Positions 33,632 to 43,172 are shown, numbered from the stretch's first letter. The stretch: DNA of 64,000 nt from Chitinophaga ginsengisoli (GCF_003014595.1 NZ_PYGK01000005.1:465616-529615); one strand, 5' to 3'. Numbers and translations are program-made. Notes: a model not told the origin generated them from the letters alone.

Positions 33632-34264
33632 ATGAAACCATCACCAAGTCTGCTATCTCCTTCCAATCACACATTGGTTCTTATCGATTTCGAAGGCCAA
33701 ATGGGATTTGCAACCAAAAGCATTGCATTAAGTGAACTGCGTACCAACACCGCTATCGTCGCCGGGGCATCAAGGATTTTTAATGTACCAACCATTGTAA
33801 CGACTGTTGCAGAGCAAACATTTTCCGGACCTGTATTCCCTGAAATTGAAGAATTCTATCCGCAGGCTACGTCCGGTTACCTGGACAGGACCAGTATGAA
33901 TACCTGGGAAGATGAAGCCGCATACAAGGCAATTGTTGGAAAGGGTAAAAATAAATTAGTGCTGGCTGGTTTATGGACCGGTGTATGTATTGTTGGGCCG
34001 GCCCTGTCAGCTATCGAAGAGGGTTACACAGTATATGTCATTACAGATGCCTGCGGTGATGTTAGTCCGGAGGCGCATGAGCGTTCCGTTCAACGGATGG
34101 TGCAGGCTGGTGTAAAACCCATCACCTCCATTCAGTATCTATTGGAATTGCAACGCGATTGGGCAAGGCAGGAAACCTACGTAGCGGTAACCAACCTGAT
34201 GAAAAAATATGGTGGTTCCTATGGTATCGGCATCCAGTATGCACACACGATGCTACAGCACTGA
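33632..34264 (+). CDS. Isochorismatase-family (YcaC-like) hydrolase
   Basis: 210 residues from ATG 33632; a TTG at 33602 adds ten residues and is not preferred. Cysteine-hydrolase features: Asp in LVLIDFEGQMGF, Lys in NKLVLAGLWTG, and the nucleophile Cys in TGVCIVGPALSA with the following non-polar turn. The family cleaves amide or vinyl-ether bonds; YcaC-like members act on unknown small amides. It opens a nine-gene same-strand run including two amidohydrolases, which fits amide breakdown. Confidence 0.9.
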   Translation: MKPSPSLLSPSNHTLVLIDFEGQMGFATKSIALSELRTNTAIVAGASRIFNVPTIVTTVAEQTFSGPVFPEIEEFYPQATSGYLDRTSMNTWEDEAAYKAIVGKGKNKLVLAGLWTGVCIVGPALSAIEEGYTVYVITDACGDVSPEAHERSVQRMVQAGVKPITSIQYLLELQRDWARQETYVAVTNLMKKYGGSYGIGIQYAHTMLQH

Positions 34265-34366
34265 TTTGTGTGGTAGCGGTATAGATTCCGGCCGCCATTA
34301 TCCCGCAAAAGGAAAATAATTCTCCACCAGGACAGATAACGTATCTGCCTTTTAAAATTCGATAAA

Positions 34367-36133
34367 ATGAAAACTTCGCTGACTGTCTTCCTGCTATTTT
34401 GGATGACCAGTCTGTTGGCGCAAAAGGCCGATATAATTATTACCAATGGCAGGATCACGACGTTGGACGATGCAAAAGGCGAAGTGCAGGCTGTTGCTAT
34501 CGCTGGAAACAAAATCGTTGAGACAGGCTCCAATACAGAGGTGTTACGCCTCAAAGGAAATAAAACGACGATCATAGATGCGCGTGGAAACCGTATTATT
34601 CCCGGATTGTTTGACAGTCACCTGCATGTTATCAGGGCCGGACGTTTTTTCAATACTGAGCTGCGTTGGGACGGTGTGAAGTCGTTGAAAAGAGCGCTGG
34701 AAATGCTAAGGGAACAGGCGCTGCGCACACCACAGGGACAATGGGTGAGGGTGATCGGCGGCTGGAATGAATACCAGTTTGAGGAAAAAAGATTACCTAC
34801 CATCAGCGAGATCAATGAAGCAACGGGTAATGTTCCCACCTTGATTATGTATTTGTATGGCAAAGCATGGCTGAACAAGGCAGGATTACAGGCATTGAAC
34901 ATTACCGGCAATACGCCGAATCCTCTGCAGGGGCTCATTGAAAAAGATAATGATGGCAATCCGACGGGTTTCCTTGTGGCAGAGCCCAATGCATTTATCC
35001 TCTACTCCACATTAGCCAGACTGCCGGAACTGACCAAGGAAGAAAAAATAAACTCTACGCTGCAGTATATGACGGAGTTGAACCGCCTTGGCGTTACGGC
35101 CGCCATGGATGCAGGCGGTGGTTTCCAGAATTTTCCGGATGATTATGCTGTCACAGATGAACTGAACCGGCAAGGGAAAATCACCGTAAGGCTACCTTAT
35201 TTTCTCTTCGCACAAAAGAAGGGGGCGGAGCTGGCAGACTATACTAAATGGCTTGGTATGGTAGAAATTGATGACCACGGCCACAATAGTTTCAATCAGG
35301 TGGACTACTATGTGGAAGGCGGTGGAGAGAACCTGGTATTGGATGGCGCTGACTTTGAAAATTTCCTGTTTCCACGGCCCGAGCTTCCTGCTGCCATGGA
35401 AAAGAATATGACAGAGGTGCTGACACTCCTGGTGAAGAACCGCTGGCCGTTCCGTATCCATGCCACCTACAATGAAAGCATTACACGGTTCCTTAATGTT
35501 ATCGAAGACATCAACAGGCAAATACCGCTCAATGGCCTGGTGTGGTTCTTTGATCATGCTGAAACCATCAGCGACGGGAACCTGCAGCGCGTTAAAGCAT
35601 TGGGTGGCGGTATCGCCATCCAGCACAGGATGGCCTACCAGGGTGAAAGCTTTATTCACCGGTACGGCAGGCAACCAGCCCTGGCCTCACCGCCTGTGAA
35701 AAAAATGCTTGCAATGGGCCTGGCTGTAGGACTGGGAACTGACGGAACGCGGGTGGCGAGCTATAATCCCTGGGTAGCCCTGTACTGGATTACTACTGGC
35801 AAAACGATCGGGGGTACCCAGGCAATGGCAAAGGAAAATGCATTGGACAGGAAAACTGCCCTGGCCCTGTATACCTACGGCGGTTACAACCTGATCAAAG
35901 AAGCATACAAGGGCAGGATTCAGAAAGGCTACTATGCTGACCTGGTGATGTTGGATAAAGACTATTTCCAGGTGGGTGATGAAGAGATCAGAAGTATCAC
36001 TTCCAAACTCACCATCCTGGATGGCAAAGTGGTGTATGGCACTGATGAATACAAGGCTGTCGCACCTGCCGCATTACCTGTTATTCCGAACTGGTCGCCG
36101 GTAAAATATTATGGCGGATATCAACAAAACTAA
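34367..36133 (+). CDS. Exported YtcJ-type amidohydrolase
   Basis: 588 residues with a signal peptide (MKTSLTVFLLFWMTSLLAQ). Amidohydrolase metal motif HLH (His85, His87) in LFDSHLH; further candidate ligands are His in IHATYNES and WFFDHAET, and Asp in GLGTDGTRV. Composite domain (TNGRITTLDD at the N-terminus, ADLVMLDKDYFQV at the C-terminus) as in YtcJ/exoenzyme-regulatory-protein-like enzymes. It hydrolyses an unknown amide or formamide in the periplasm. It is a paralogue of the cytosolic enzyme at 38753. The DoxX gene follows after 15 bp. Confidence 0.92.
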   Translation: MKTSLTVFLLFWMTSLLAQKADIIITNGRITTLDDAKGEVQAVAIAGNKIVETGSNTEVLRLKGNKTTIIDARGNRIIPGLFDSHLHVIRAGRFFNTELRWDGVKSLKRALEMLREQALRTPQGQWVRVIGGWNEYQFEEKRLPTISEINEATGNVPTLIMYLYGKAWLNKAGLQALNITGNTPNPLQGLIEKDNDGNPTGFLVAEPNAFILYSTLARLPELTKEEKINSTLQYMTELNRLGVTAAMDAGGGFQNFPDDYAVTDELNRQGKITVRLPYFLFAQKKGAELADYTKWLGMVEIDDHGHNSFNQVDYYVEGGGENLVLDGADFENFLFPRPELPAAMEKNMTEVLTLLVKNRWPFRIHATYNESITRFLNVIEDINRQIPLNGLVWFFDHAETISDGNLQRVKALGGGIAIQHRMAYQGESFIHRYGRQPALASPPVKKMLAMGLAVGLGTDGTRVASYNPWVALYWITTGKTIGGTQAMAKENALDRKTALALYTYGGYNLIKEAYKGRIQKGYYADLVMLDKDYFQVGDEEIRSITSKLTILDGKVVYGTDEYKAVAPAALPVIPNWSPVKYYGGYQQN

Positions 36134-36148
36134 ACGCAAGTATAGGCA

Positions 36149-36586
36149 ATGAAAAAAATATTTCAGATCATTACCCGCACGAACCCTTCAGACAAAGCGC
36201 AACATTGGGTGTTGCTGGTTTACAGGGTATTACTTTCCGCGGAACTGATATACGCCCACGGCTTAAAAAAAATGGGCGTAGGTGTTGCTGAGGCAGAAGT
36301 AATCCCTAACCCACTACATCTTCCCGAAGCATTTAATTCCTTATTTGCTGACGCGGCCAACCTGGTATTTCCGCTGTTTGTAATTGTGGGATTATTTACA
36401 AGAATCGCTATACTGCCCATCCTGGCGGTTACGCTTACCGGTTATTTTGTTTTGCATTTTCACGACGCTCCTCTTATAAAAGACACACCGTACATATATA
36501 GCCTGAACTACCTGCTACTGCTGGTTATGGGGCCTGGCCGGTATTCTCTCGACGCATATATTTTTAAAAGAAGTGGTCATTTATGA
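36149..36586 (+). CDS. DoxX-family membrane protein
   Basis: 145 residues with four hydrophobic segments (about 25-45, 65-90, 92-110, 118-135), matching DoxX/DoxD. Seen motifs include YRVLLSAELIYAHGLKKMG and FPLFVIVGLFTRIAILPIL. Family members are associated with redox or thiol homeostasis, but the function here is not known. It overlaps the following porin gene by 4 bp, so they are translationally coupled. Confidence 0.85.
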   Translation: MKKIFQIITRTNPSDKAQHWVLLVYRVLLSAELIYAHGLKKMGVGVAEAEVIPNPLHLPEAFNSLFADAANLVFPLFVIVGLFTRIAILPILAVTLTGYFVLHFHDAPLIKDTPYIYSLNYLLLLVMGPGRYSLDAYIFKRSGHL

Positions 36587-37953
36587 GAAGGACAACCATC
36601 CTGTTGTTATTATACCTGTTTATTCATCCTGTGATCGGGCTCGCCCAGTTCAGGTTGATGCGGTTTGATGAAAACTATTCAGGCTATAAGGATTCGGCAC
36701 GCAGTTTTTATAACAGCATTAAATATATCCCGCTTGCCCGCTCCGGCAATAATATTTATATGTCTGTAGGCGGGGAAGCAAGAATGGAATTTGTCTATTT
36801 CAACAATGAGGATTGGGGACGGCTGGGGATAGGCAGCAACCCATTCTTTTTGCAACGCTACGATGTACATGCAGATGTTCACCTGGGCCCCAAAGTGAGG
36901 GTTTTCGGGCAGATCAGGAGCGCCTGGGAAAGCGGCCGGAAAAATGGCCCAAGGCCTATCGATGAAGATCACCTCAATATACAGAACCTGTTTGTCGATG
37001 TGGATGTTGTCAAAAATGAAAAAGAAAAATTGACGGTACGTGCAGGAAGGCAGGAACTGGATTATGGCAGCGGCAGGCTTATTTCCGTTCGGGAAGGCCC
37101 CAACTTACGCCTGTATTTTGATGGAGCCAGGTTAATGTATCAAAAAGGAAATTTTAAGTCGGATGTATTTGTTCTGATGGCTGATACGGTTAATACCGGC
37201 GCATTTGATAATAGATCCAGTAAAGCGGTTAATCTGTGGGGAACTTATAACACCATCATTTTCCCCAGAAGCGGCAATCTCGAACTGTATTACCTCGGTA
37301 TACGGCGAAAGAATTCAGTTTTTGAAGAAGGAATGGCCGACGAGACAAGACATAGCATTGGCGGAAGGTTCTTTCGTTATGGTGGTGGGTTCATTTACAA
37401 TTTTGAAGGCTTGTACCAGTTTGGAAAATTTGGCAGTGGAGATATCAGTGCCTGGACTGCTTCTGCAGATATTGGGTATCTATTTGAGCATGTAAATGGG
37501 AAACCTTCCATTAATTTGCGCAATGATTATATTTCAGGTGACGGACACCGGGGTGATGGGAAATTGCAATCGTTTAATCCACTCTACCCTAAAGGAGGTT
37601 ACTTCGGTTTCAGCCCCCAGATCGGACCCGTAAACCTGATTGATATACACCCATACGCCACGCTAAATCCCTGGCAAAAAGTATTTGTCCAGGCTGACGT
37701 GGTCATGAACTGGCGTTATTCCATCAGCGATGGCGTTTACCGGCCAAGCGGCAATTTTAACCTGGCCGGTTCGTCCTCCTCAAAAAGGTATATAGGAACT
37801 GCTTACTTATTCAGTATAGCATACACAATTAACAAGTTCGTCAGCATTAACACCGGTATCCAGTATTTCAAAACAGGTGCGTTTGTACGCGATTTGATTT
37901 CCACGCCCAAAGACGGCCTGTTTATGAATACAAGGTTAGCAGTAAAATTTTAA
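36583..37953 (+). CDS. Alginate-export-type outer-membrane porin
   Basis: 456 residues with a signal peptide (LLLLYLFIHPVIGLAQ). The repeated amphipathic strand pattern and the segment VRAGRQELDYGSGRLISVREGPNLRLYFDGARL fit the alginate_exp porin family, whose members form 16-18-stranded passive channels. In this operon it is more likely a solute entry pore for the substrate of the amidohydrolases than an alginate exporter, since no alginate genes are nearby. Confidence 0.88.
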   Translation: MRRTTILLLLYLFIHPVIGLAQFRLMRFDENYSGYKDSARSFYNSIKYIPLARSGNNIYMSVGGEARMEFVYFNNEDWGRLGIGSNPFFLQRYDVHADVHLGPKVRVFGQIRSAWESGRKNGPRPIDEDHLNIQNLFVDVDVVKNEKEKLTVRAGRQELDYGSGRLISVREGPNLRLYFDGARLMYQKGNFKSDVFVLMADTVNTGAFDNRSSKAVNLWGTYNTIIFPRSGNLELYYLGIRRKNSVFEEGMADETRHSIGGRFFRYGGGFIYNFEGLYQFGKFGSGDISAWTASADIGYLFEHVNGKPSINLRNDYISGDGHRGDGKLQSFNPLYPKGGYFGFSPQIGPVNLIDIHPYATLNPWQKVFVQADVVMNWRYSISDGVYRPSGNFNLAGSSSSKRYIGTAYLFSIAYTINKFVSINTGIQYFKTGAFVRDLISTPKDGLFMNTRLAVKF

Positions 37954-37974
37954 TCACACATAAAAATTTAACAC

Positions 37975-38736
37975 ATGAACAGTATCAATGTCGGCTATGC
38001 CAGATCTTTTGAAAGACACGGGAAAAAAGTGCTGATCATTCTCGCCACCGTTTTACTATTTTCTTCTGTGTATGCACAACAGCCAGTGGAGAACCAGGTC
38101 AAAACCACAGCCATAGGGACATCTAAAGTGTGGGGAACCGTTAATGGCGTTGCAATTGAAGGGTTGGTGCAGGGCCCCGCTGCGGTGGCCGTCCCATTAC
38201 AGGTAGCCTGTGTTTTTGAGTATACCGAAGGAGATATCTTTAATCCTCCCGCACTTCCTGCAGCCCTCAATGGGATGGTACACCTGGATGAAGCGCTGAA
38301 AGGATTAATTACTGAAGTGCGCAAAAGCGGGAAGTTTGCCGGGCATGCATTAGAAACACTGCTGATAACTCCTCCAAAGGGAACTACTAAAGCTACACGA
38401 ATACTGCTCATCGGTTTAGGCGACCGGTCGAAATTTACCCCAGACCTGATGACCTCTGTTGGCAGCGTTGCATTGCGGGAAGCGGTGAGGCTTGGCGTTT
38501 CGCATTTCGCCTTTGCCAGTGATATAAAAGATGCTGGTATTGACTCACCAACAGCATTGGTTGCGTCCAATGTCACCAAAGGTATTATTGCAGCATACCG
38601 GACGCAATTATTTCTGCAGGGTAAAAAATATGCGAATGGTAAACCCTTGACTAAAGTGACCTTGCTGGCAGGACCCGCATTTTTCAACACAGCCGGGGAA
38701 GGAATAAAGGAAGCGGTTGCCTCCTTTAGCAATTAA
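37975..38736 (+). CDS. Exported stand-alone M17 leucyl-aminopeptidase N-terminal domain
   Basis: 253 residues. Signal-like stretch (VLIILATVLLFSSVYAQ), then a macro-like N-terminal domain of M17 peptidases: GLVQGPAAVAVP, FNPPALPAALNGMVHLDEAL, and RILLIGLGDRSKFT. The catalytic zinc-peptidase half is entirely absent, so it cannot be an aminopeptidase. It may be a ligand-binding or oligomerisation module. Gaps of 21 and 16 bp to its neighbours place it firmly in the operon. Confidence 0.85.
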   Translation: MNSINVGYARSFERHGKKVLIILATVLLFSSVYAQQPVENQVKTTAIGTSKVWGTVNGVAIEGLVQGPAAVAVPLQVACVFEYTEGDIFNPPALPAALNGMVHLDEALKGLITEVRKSGKFAGHALETLLITPPKGTTKATRILLIGLGDRSKFTPDLMTSVGSVALREAVRLGVSHFAFASDIKDAGIDSPTALVASNVTKGIIAAYRTQLFLQGKKYANGKPLTKVTLLAGPAFFNTAGEGIKEAVASFSN

Positions 38737-38752
38737 TTACAAATGGTGAATT

Positions 38753-40654
38753 ATGATTCAGGCAGCAACGGTTTTGTACAACGGAAAAATACATACAGCA
38801 GATGAAAACCATCCATCTGCCACCGCAGTGGCTATTAAGGATGGAAAATTTATAGCTGTGGGAGATGATGCCTCTTTGCTGAATGCATATGGCCAGAGTG
38901 ATGTGACAAAAATTGACCTTAAAGGTAAAAGAGTTATCCCGGGTTTGATTGATTCGCATACCCATCTGATCCGGGGAGGTCTCAATTACAACCTTGAACT
39001 TCGTTGGGATGGAGTTCCTTCACTCGCCGACGCTTTACGCATGTTGAAAAGGCAGGTGGCGATTACTCCATCTCCCCAATGGGTGAGGGTGGTCGGAGGT
39101 TGGACAGAACATCAGTTTGCAGAGAAACGCATGCCTACGCTTGATGAGATCAATGAAATTGCCCCTGACACGCCGGTATTCATCATGCATCTGTATGACC
39201 GCGCCTTTCTTAACCGCGCAGCGCTGCGGGCAGTTGGCTTTACGAAAAACACGCCGGCGCCTCCCGGGGGAATGATCCAGAGAAACGGTAACGGAGAGCC
39301 AACAGGCCTGATGCTGGCGAGCCCCAATGCCATGATCTTATATTCCACGCTGGCTAAAGGGCCCAGGCTTCCCTATGAGCAGCAACTCAATTCGACCCGG
39401 CACTTTATGACCGAATTAAACAGGTTTGGGATAACCAGTGTGATTGATGCCGGTGGTGGTTTCCAGAATTATCCGGATGACTACAAGGTCATTAATGAGT
39501 TGAATGAAAACGGGCAGCTTACTATCCGGATTGCCTATAATCTTTTTACGCAGCGTCCTAAACAGGAATTCGAAGATTTTGAACATTGGACAAGCTCCGT
39601 TAAGGTTCATCAGGGTGATGACATGTACCGCCATAACGGTGCGGGGGAAATGCTTGTTTTCTCCGCCGCGGATTTTGAAAATTTTGTACAACCACGCCCG
39701 GATCTTCCTGATACGATGGAAGAAGAGCTGGAAAAGATAGTAAGACTTTTGGTAGAGCACCGATGGCCTTTCCGGTTACATGCCACTTACAATGAGAGTA
39801 TCTCCAGGTTCCTGAACGTATTTGAAAAAGTGAACAGGGAAATTCCTTTTGACGGACTGACCTGGATGTTTGATCATGCAGAAACCATCGATGAGAAGAA
39901 TATTGACAGGGTAAAAGCGCTTGGCGGAGGGATAGCCATACAAAGCAGGATGGCTTTCCAGGGTGAATATTTTTCAGACCGGTATGGCCCGTCTGCGGCA
40001 GCGCAAACACCCCCGGTAAAAAAAATGATAGCCGCCGGAGTGCCCGTTGGCGGCGGAACAGATGCGACCCGTGTGAGTAGCTATAACCCATGGGTCGCTT
40101 TGTACTGGCTTGCTGTAGGTAAAACGGTCGGTGGGCTTCAGCTTTACGGGGATGCCAATGTGATAAGCCGGGAAAAGGCGCTGGAACTGTATACCAGGGG
40201 AAGCGCATGGTTCTCCGGCGAGCAAGAGGTGAAGGGCGTCATCAAAGCAGGGTATTTTGCCGATCTCGCCGTATTGGACAATGACTACCTTCAGGTAAAT
40301 GATGAGGCTATCAAGTCTATTGAATCAGTATTAACTGTTGTCGGTGGAAAAATAGTCTATGCGAAAGATGACTTTGCGAGCTTTGCTCCACCTTCAATTC
40401 CTATCCTTCCGGACTGGTCACCCATCATTACAAACGGCGGCTACTATTCATCGAAATCTGGTTATGCGGATTCTATCGGGAGTCATCAGGATGAGCGGGG
40501 GCCCGTTGCATCGCCTGCTGCACATGTACACTGTTGCGCAGGCAGTTGTGATGTTCATGGCCACGCGCATGAACGTGCGCGGTCGAGCAATATCCCGGTT
40601 AATAATTACACTGCTTTCTGGGGTGTTTTCGGATGTTCCTGTTTCGCTTTTTAA
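38753..40654 (+). CDS. Cytosolic YtcJ-type amidohydrolase with Cys/His-rich tail
   Basis: 633 residues, no signal peptide. Metal motif HTH (His69, His71) in LIDSHTHLI; candidate ligands in LHATYNES, MFDHAET and GGGTDATRV. It closely parallels the exported paralogue at 34367 (both share DAGGGFQN-PDDY and HATYNESI-RFLNV). The last about 45 residues are extra: HVHCCAGSCDVHGHAHER, then a terminal FWGVFGCSCFAF. That tail has five Cys and five His, a plausible metal-binding or membrane-contact element. Starts 16 bp after the M17-like gene. Confidence 0.93.
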   Translation: MIQAATVLYNGKIHTADENHPSATAVAIKDGKFIAVGDDASLLNAYGQSDVTKIDLKGKRVIPGLIDSHTHLIRGGLNYNLELRWDGVPSLADALRMLKRQVAITPSPQWVRVVGGWTEHQFAEKRMPTLDEINEIAPDTPVFIMHLYDRAFLNRAALRAVGFTKNTPAPPGGMIQRNGNGEPTGLMLASPNAMILYSTLAKGPRLPYEQQLNSTRHFMTELNRFGITSVIDAGGGFQNYPDDYKVINELNENGQLTIRIAYNLFTQRPKQEFEDFEHWTSSVKVHQGDDMYRHNGAGEMLVFSAADFENFVQPRPDLPDTMEEELEKIVRLLVEHRWPFRLHATYNESISRFLNVFEKVNREIPFDGLTWMFDHAETIDEKNIDRVKALGGGIAIQSRMAFQGEYFSDRYGPSAAAQTPPVKKMIAAGVPVGGGTDATRVSSYNPWVALYWLAVGKTVGGLQLYGDANVISREKALELYTRGSAWFSGEQEVKGVIKAGYFADLAVLDNDYLQVNDEAIKSIESVLTVVGGKIVYAKDDFASFAPPSIPILPDWSPIITNGGYYSSKSGYADSIGSHQDERGPVASPAAHVHCCAGSCDVHGHAHERARSSNIPVNNYTAFWGVFGCSCFAF

Positions 40655-40712
40655 AAGGAATGTATGAGTGAAATAATACTTTTATCGTTAATCATTTTTT
40701 CAACTAATAATT

Positions 40713-41186
40713 ATGAAGACAACTATAGGAATTAAACAGGAATTCCTGGCCGAAGTGGCCCACTCGCTTGGTAAGATTCTGGCCGACGAATTTGTACTAT
40801 ATACAAAAACACGAAAGGCGCACTGGTGTGTTACCGGTCCTGATTTCCATAGCAAACATTTATTTTTTGAATCCCAGTATAATCAGCTGGAAGAAATTGT
40901 TGACGACGTTGCCGAGCGGATCAGGACCCTGGGACATTTTCCGCCTGCTACACTCAAAGAGTTTCTTGCGCTGACGCACCTCACGGAACAATCCAGGGAA
41001 AAAAATGATTCAATGGGTTATATAAAGGAATTACTGGGAGACCATGAAAGCATCTTAATTCATCTGCGGGAAAATATTAATGGTTATGTTACTGCTTTAC
41101 ACGACGCAGGGACAAGCGATTATATCACCGGGTTGATGGAAACCCATGAAAAAATGGCCTGGATGCTCAGGGCGCATCTTGAATAA
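40713..41186 (+). CDS. Dps-family ferritin-like DNA-protection protein
   Basis: 157 residues. The Dps ferroxidase pattern is intact: His37 in KAHWCVTGPDF, His49 region, Asp64 and Glu68 in IVDDVAERIRTLG. Dps 12-mers oxidise Fe(II) using peroxide and protect DNA. It lies 58 bp after the amidohydrolase on the same strand, an unusual partner that suggests oxidative stress accompanies the pathway, for example from peroxide or haloperoxidase-type chemistry. Confidence 0.95.
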   Translation: MKTTIGIKQEFLAEVAHSLGKILADEFVLYTKTRKAHWCVTGPDFHSKHLFFESQYNQLEEIVDDVAERIRTLGHFPPATLKEFLALTHLTEQSREKNDSMGYIKELLGDHESILIHLRENINGYVTALHDAGTSDYITGLMETHEKMAWMLRAHLE

Positions 41187-41216
41187 TATGTCTGTGTAAA
41201 AAAAATAAATATTATA

Positions 41217-41906
41217 ATGGAGCAGAAACATAGTATTGGCTGGGTTACCTTTTTACTAGCGGCTGTAGCTGGATTCTGTGATACAGCAACCTTTGTTGCC
41301 GGTGATGCGATATTCTCGGCGCATGTTACCGGAAACTTTATTGTTTTTGCGGCGCAGGTTGCCTCGGGCGGCAGCAGTACTGAGTCCTGGATCAAACTGA
41401 TCTCTTTTCCTGTATTTGTTCTGGCTGTAATGGTGGGCGGCTGGCTCGCGGAAAAGACCGGTAGAAAATACAAAATACTCCTTATAGAAGGAATTATATT
41501 GGTCTGTTGTGGAATAACCGCTATGCTCATTTCAGCAATGCCTGGCGTCAATGAAAAGATAAGCGTTTACCTGATTGTAATGACAACCGTTTTTGCAATG
41601 GGACTGCAAAACGCGTTTGGGAAGTTATTTGGCAAGGAGACTTATGGCCCGACGACAATGATGACTGGGAATGTGACCCAAATTTCATTAGACTTGTGCA
41701 CTTTCTTGCTAAGAAGGGGGGATAAAGCAGCTATTTCTTCTATAAATTCCCGCAATCAATTAATTACCATTGGCGGATTTCTTGGCGGCTGTATTTTAGG
41801 GGCCGTCCTTGCTAAATGGGTGGGGCTTAGCGCTGTTATTTTACCCGGTGCAGCCATTGTACTGTGTTATTTGCAGGGTGAATCGGCCGCCCAGAAAATG
41901 GACTAA
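41217..41906 (+). CDS. YoaK/DUF1275-family membrane protein
   Basis: 229 residues, about six hydrophobic segments. The DUF1275 pattern begins VTFLLAAVAGFCDTATFVAGD and continues HVTGNFIVFA, with a repeat-like second half AMGLQNAFGKLFG, TTMMTGNVTQISLDL. Function of the family is not established. Thirty bp from the Dps gene and 63 bp from the next gene, so probably in the operon. Confidence 0.9.
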   Translation: MEQKHSIGWVTFLLAAVAGFCDTATFVAGDAIFSAHVTGNFIVFAAQVASGGSSTESWIKLISFPVFVLAVMVGGWLAEKTGRKYKILLIEGIILVCCGITAMLISAMPGVNEKISVYLIVMTTVFAMGLQNAFGKLFGKETYGPTTMMTGNVTQISLDLCTFLLRRGDKAAISSINSRNQLITIGGFLGGCILGAVLAKWVGLSAVILPGAAIVLCYLQGESAAQKMD

Positions 41907-41969
41907 TGAGCGCAAGACATATTAACTTTTGGATAGCATATTTTTTAAACATTTAAATAATAAAAAAAC

Positions 41970-42791
41970 ATGAGTACATTAAAACTAAAAGACGGAACTG
42001 AGCTTTATTACAAAGACTGGGGCACCGGTCAACCAATTGTCTTTCATCATGGCTGGCCTCTTTCCAGCGATGACTGGGATGCACAAATGATATTCTTTCT
42101 TCAGCAGGGCTTCAGAGTAATTGCGCATGACAGAAGAGGTCATGGACGTTCCACACAATCTTCGTCCGGTCATGAAATGGAAACATACGCGTCGGATGTT
42201 GCTCAGCTGGTCGAAGCCCTGGATTTGAAGAACGCGGTGCATGTAGGTCACTCCACCGGAGGTGGCGAGGTGATACGCTATATTAACAGGTATGGCAAGG
42301 GCCGGGCCGCAAAAGCCGTATTAGTAAGCGCCGTTACACCTGTCATGGTACAAAATGCAAATAACCCTGACGGAGTCCCAATGGGTATTTTTGACGAGAT
42401 TCGCCTGCAAACGGCCACAAACAGGCCACAATATTTCAAGGACTTTCCATTGCCGTTTTATGGCTATAACCGGGAAGGCGCTACTGTTAAAGAAGGTGTA
42501 CGCGAAAACTGGTGGCGGCAAGGTATGATGGGGAGTATACTAGCTCATTATGAATGTATAAAAGCCTTCTCCGAAACCGACTTCACAGAAGACCTGAAAA
42601 CGGTTGATATCCCGGTATTGGTACTGCACGGGGAGGATGACCAGATTGTTCCCTACCAAATTACGGCTTTGAAAGCCATCAAGCTGCTCAAACATGGTAA
42701 GATAATCACTTATCCAGGTTTCCCGCATGGAATGCCCACGACGGAAGCGGCAACTATTAACAGGGATATCCTTGACTTCATCAGGTCTTAA
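41970..42791 (+). CDS. Alpha/beta hydrolase of the cofactor-free haloperoxidase/arylesterase group
   Basis: 273 residues. Ser95 in VGHSTGGGEV, Asp in LHGEDDQIVP, and His in FPHGMPTTEA form the triad. HHGWPLSSDDWDAQ and AHDRRGHGRS are typical of the non-heme chloroperoxidase subgroup, which can show perhydrolase (peracid-forming) activity besides esterase activity. Last gene of the same-strand run; a terminator follows 26 bp later. Confidence 0.93.
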   Translation: MSTLKLKDGTELYYKDWGTGQPIVFHHGWPLSSDDWDAQMIFFLQQGFRVIAHDRRGHGRSTQSSSGHEMETYASDVAQLVEALDLKNAVHVGHSTGGGEVIRYINRYGKGRAAKAVLVSAVTPVMVQNANNPDGVPMGIFDEIRLQTATNRPQYFKDFPLPFYGYNREGATVKEGVRENWWRQGMMGSILAHYECIKAFSETDFTEDLKTVDIPVLVLHGEDDQIVPYQITALKAIKLLKHGKIITYPGFPHGMPTTEAATINRDILDFIRS

Positions 42792-42817
42792 GAGGAGGCG
42801 TCTTTAATCAAAATATT

Positions 42818-42848
42818 GGCCGCGGGCATTTATCTGCTGCCTGCGGCC
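42818..42848 (+). terminator. Terminator of the amidohydrolase operon
   Basis: GGCCGCGGGCA at 42818-42828 pairs with TGCCTGCGGCC at 42838-42848 (one mismatch). It follows the alpha/beta hydrolase gene. Confidence 0.8.
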
Positions 42849-42926
42849 ATTAAACTGCTTATGTAAAATCCAAAAACCGGGTATAAGACAAACAGTTTTT
42901 TCCATCCAAATTATGCATTATCAGTA

Positions 42927-43172
42927 ATGGCTGATTTAAAAGAAATAGTCAGAGATGATTATCGAAATTTAAAGACATTAAATTTATTGGAAAGAGCAAT
43001 AGTATTTCAACAAGGTGATTCTGACGCAAATTATTTCCTGTTCGTAGTAAATGAGGAAAATGAATTAGTAGTTATGTTTTTTAATGGAGACGAAAATGGA
43101 GCTTTGGAAGAAATTTCAAAAGATTTCAAAAGTTACATAGAGTTTTATGTAGATACAAAAATTAAGCAGTAA
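42927..43172 (+). CDS. Hypothetical protein, 81 residues
   Basis: Unrecognised. A small alpha/beta acidic protein with no signal peptide: helix (LKEIVRDDYRNLKTLNLLERA), strands ANYFLFVVNEENELVVMFF, helix to the end. Base composition is clearly more AT-rich than the preceding operon, which may mean separate origin. Possibly an immunity-like or regulatory protein, but there is no direct support. Confidence 0.6.
   Translation: MADLKEIVRDDYRNLKTLNLLERAIVFQQGDSDANYFLFVVNEENELVVMFFNGDENGALEEISKDFKSYIEFYVDTKIKQ

Noticed and set aside
38753..40654. Fusion of the amidohydrolase with a separate metallochaperone
   Set aside because: The Cys/His tail is only about 45 residues and shows no known chaperone fold, so it is treated as a tail.
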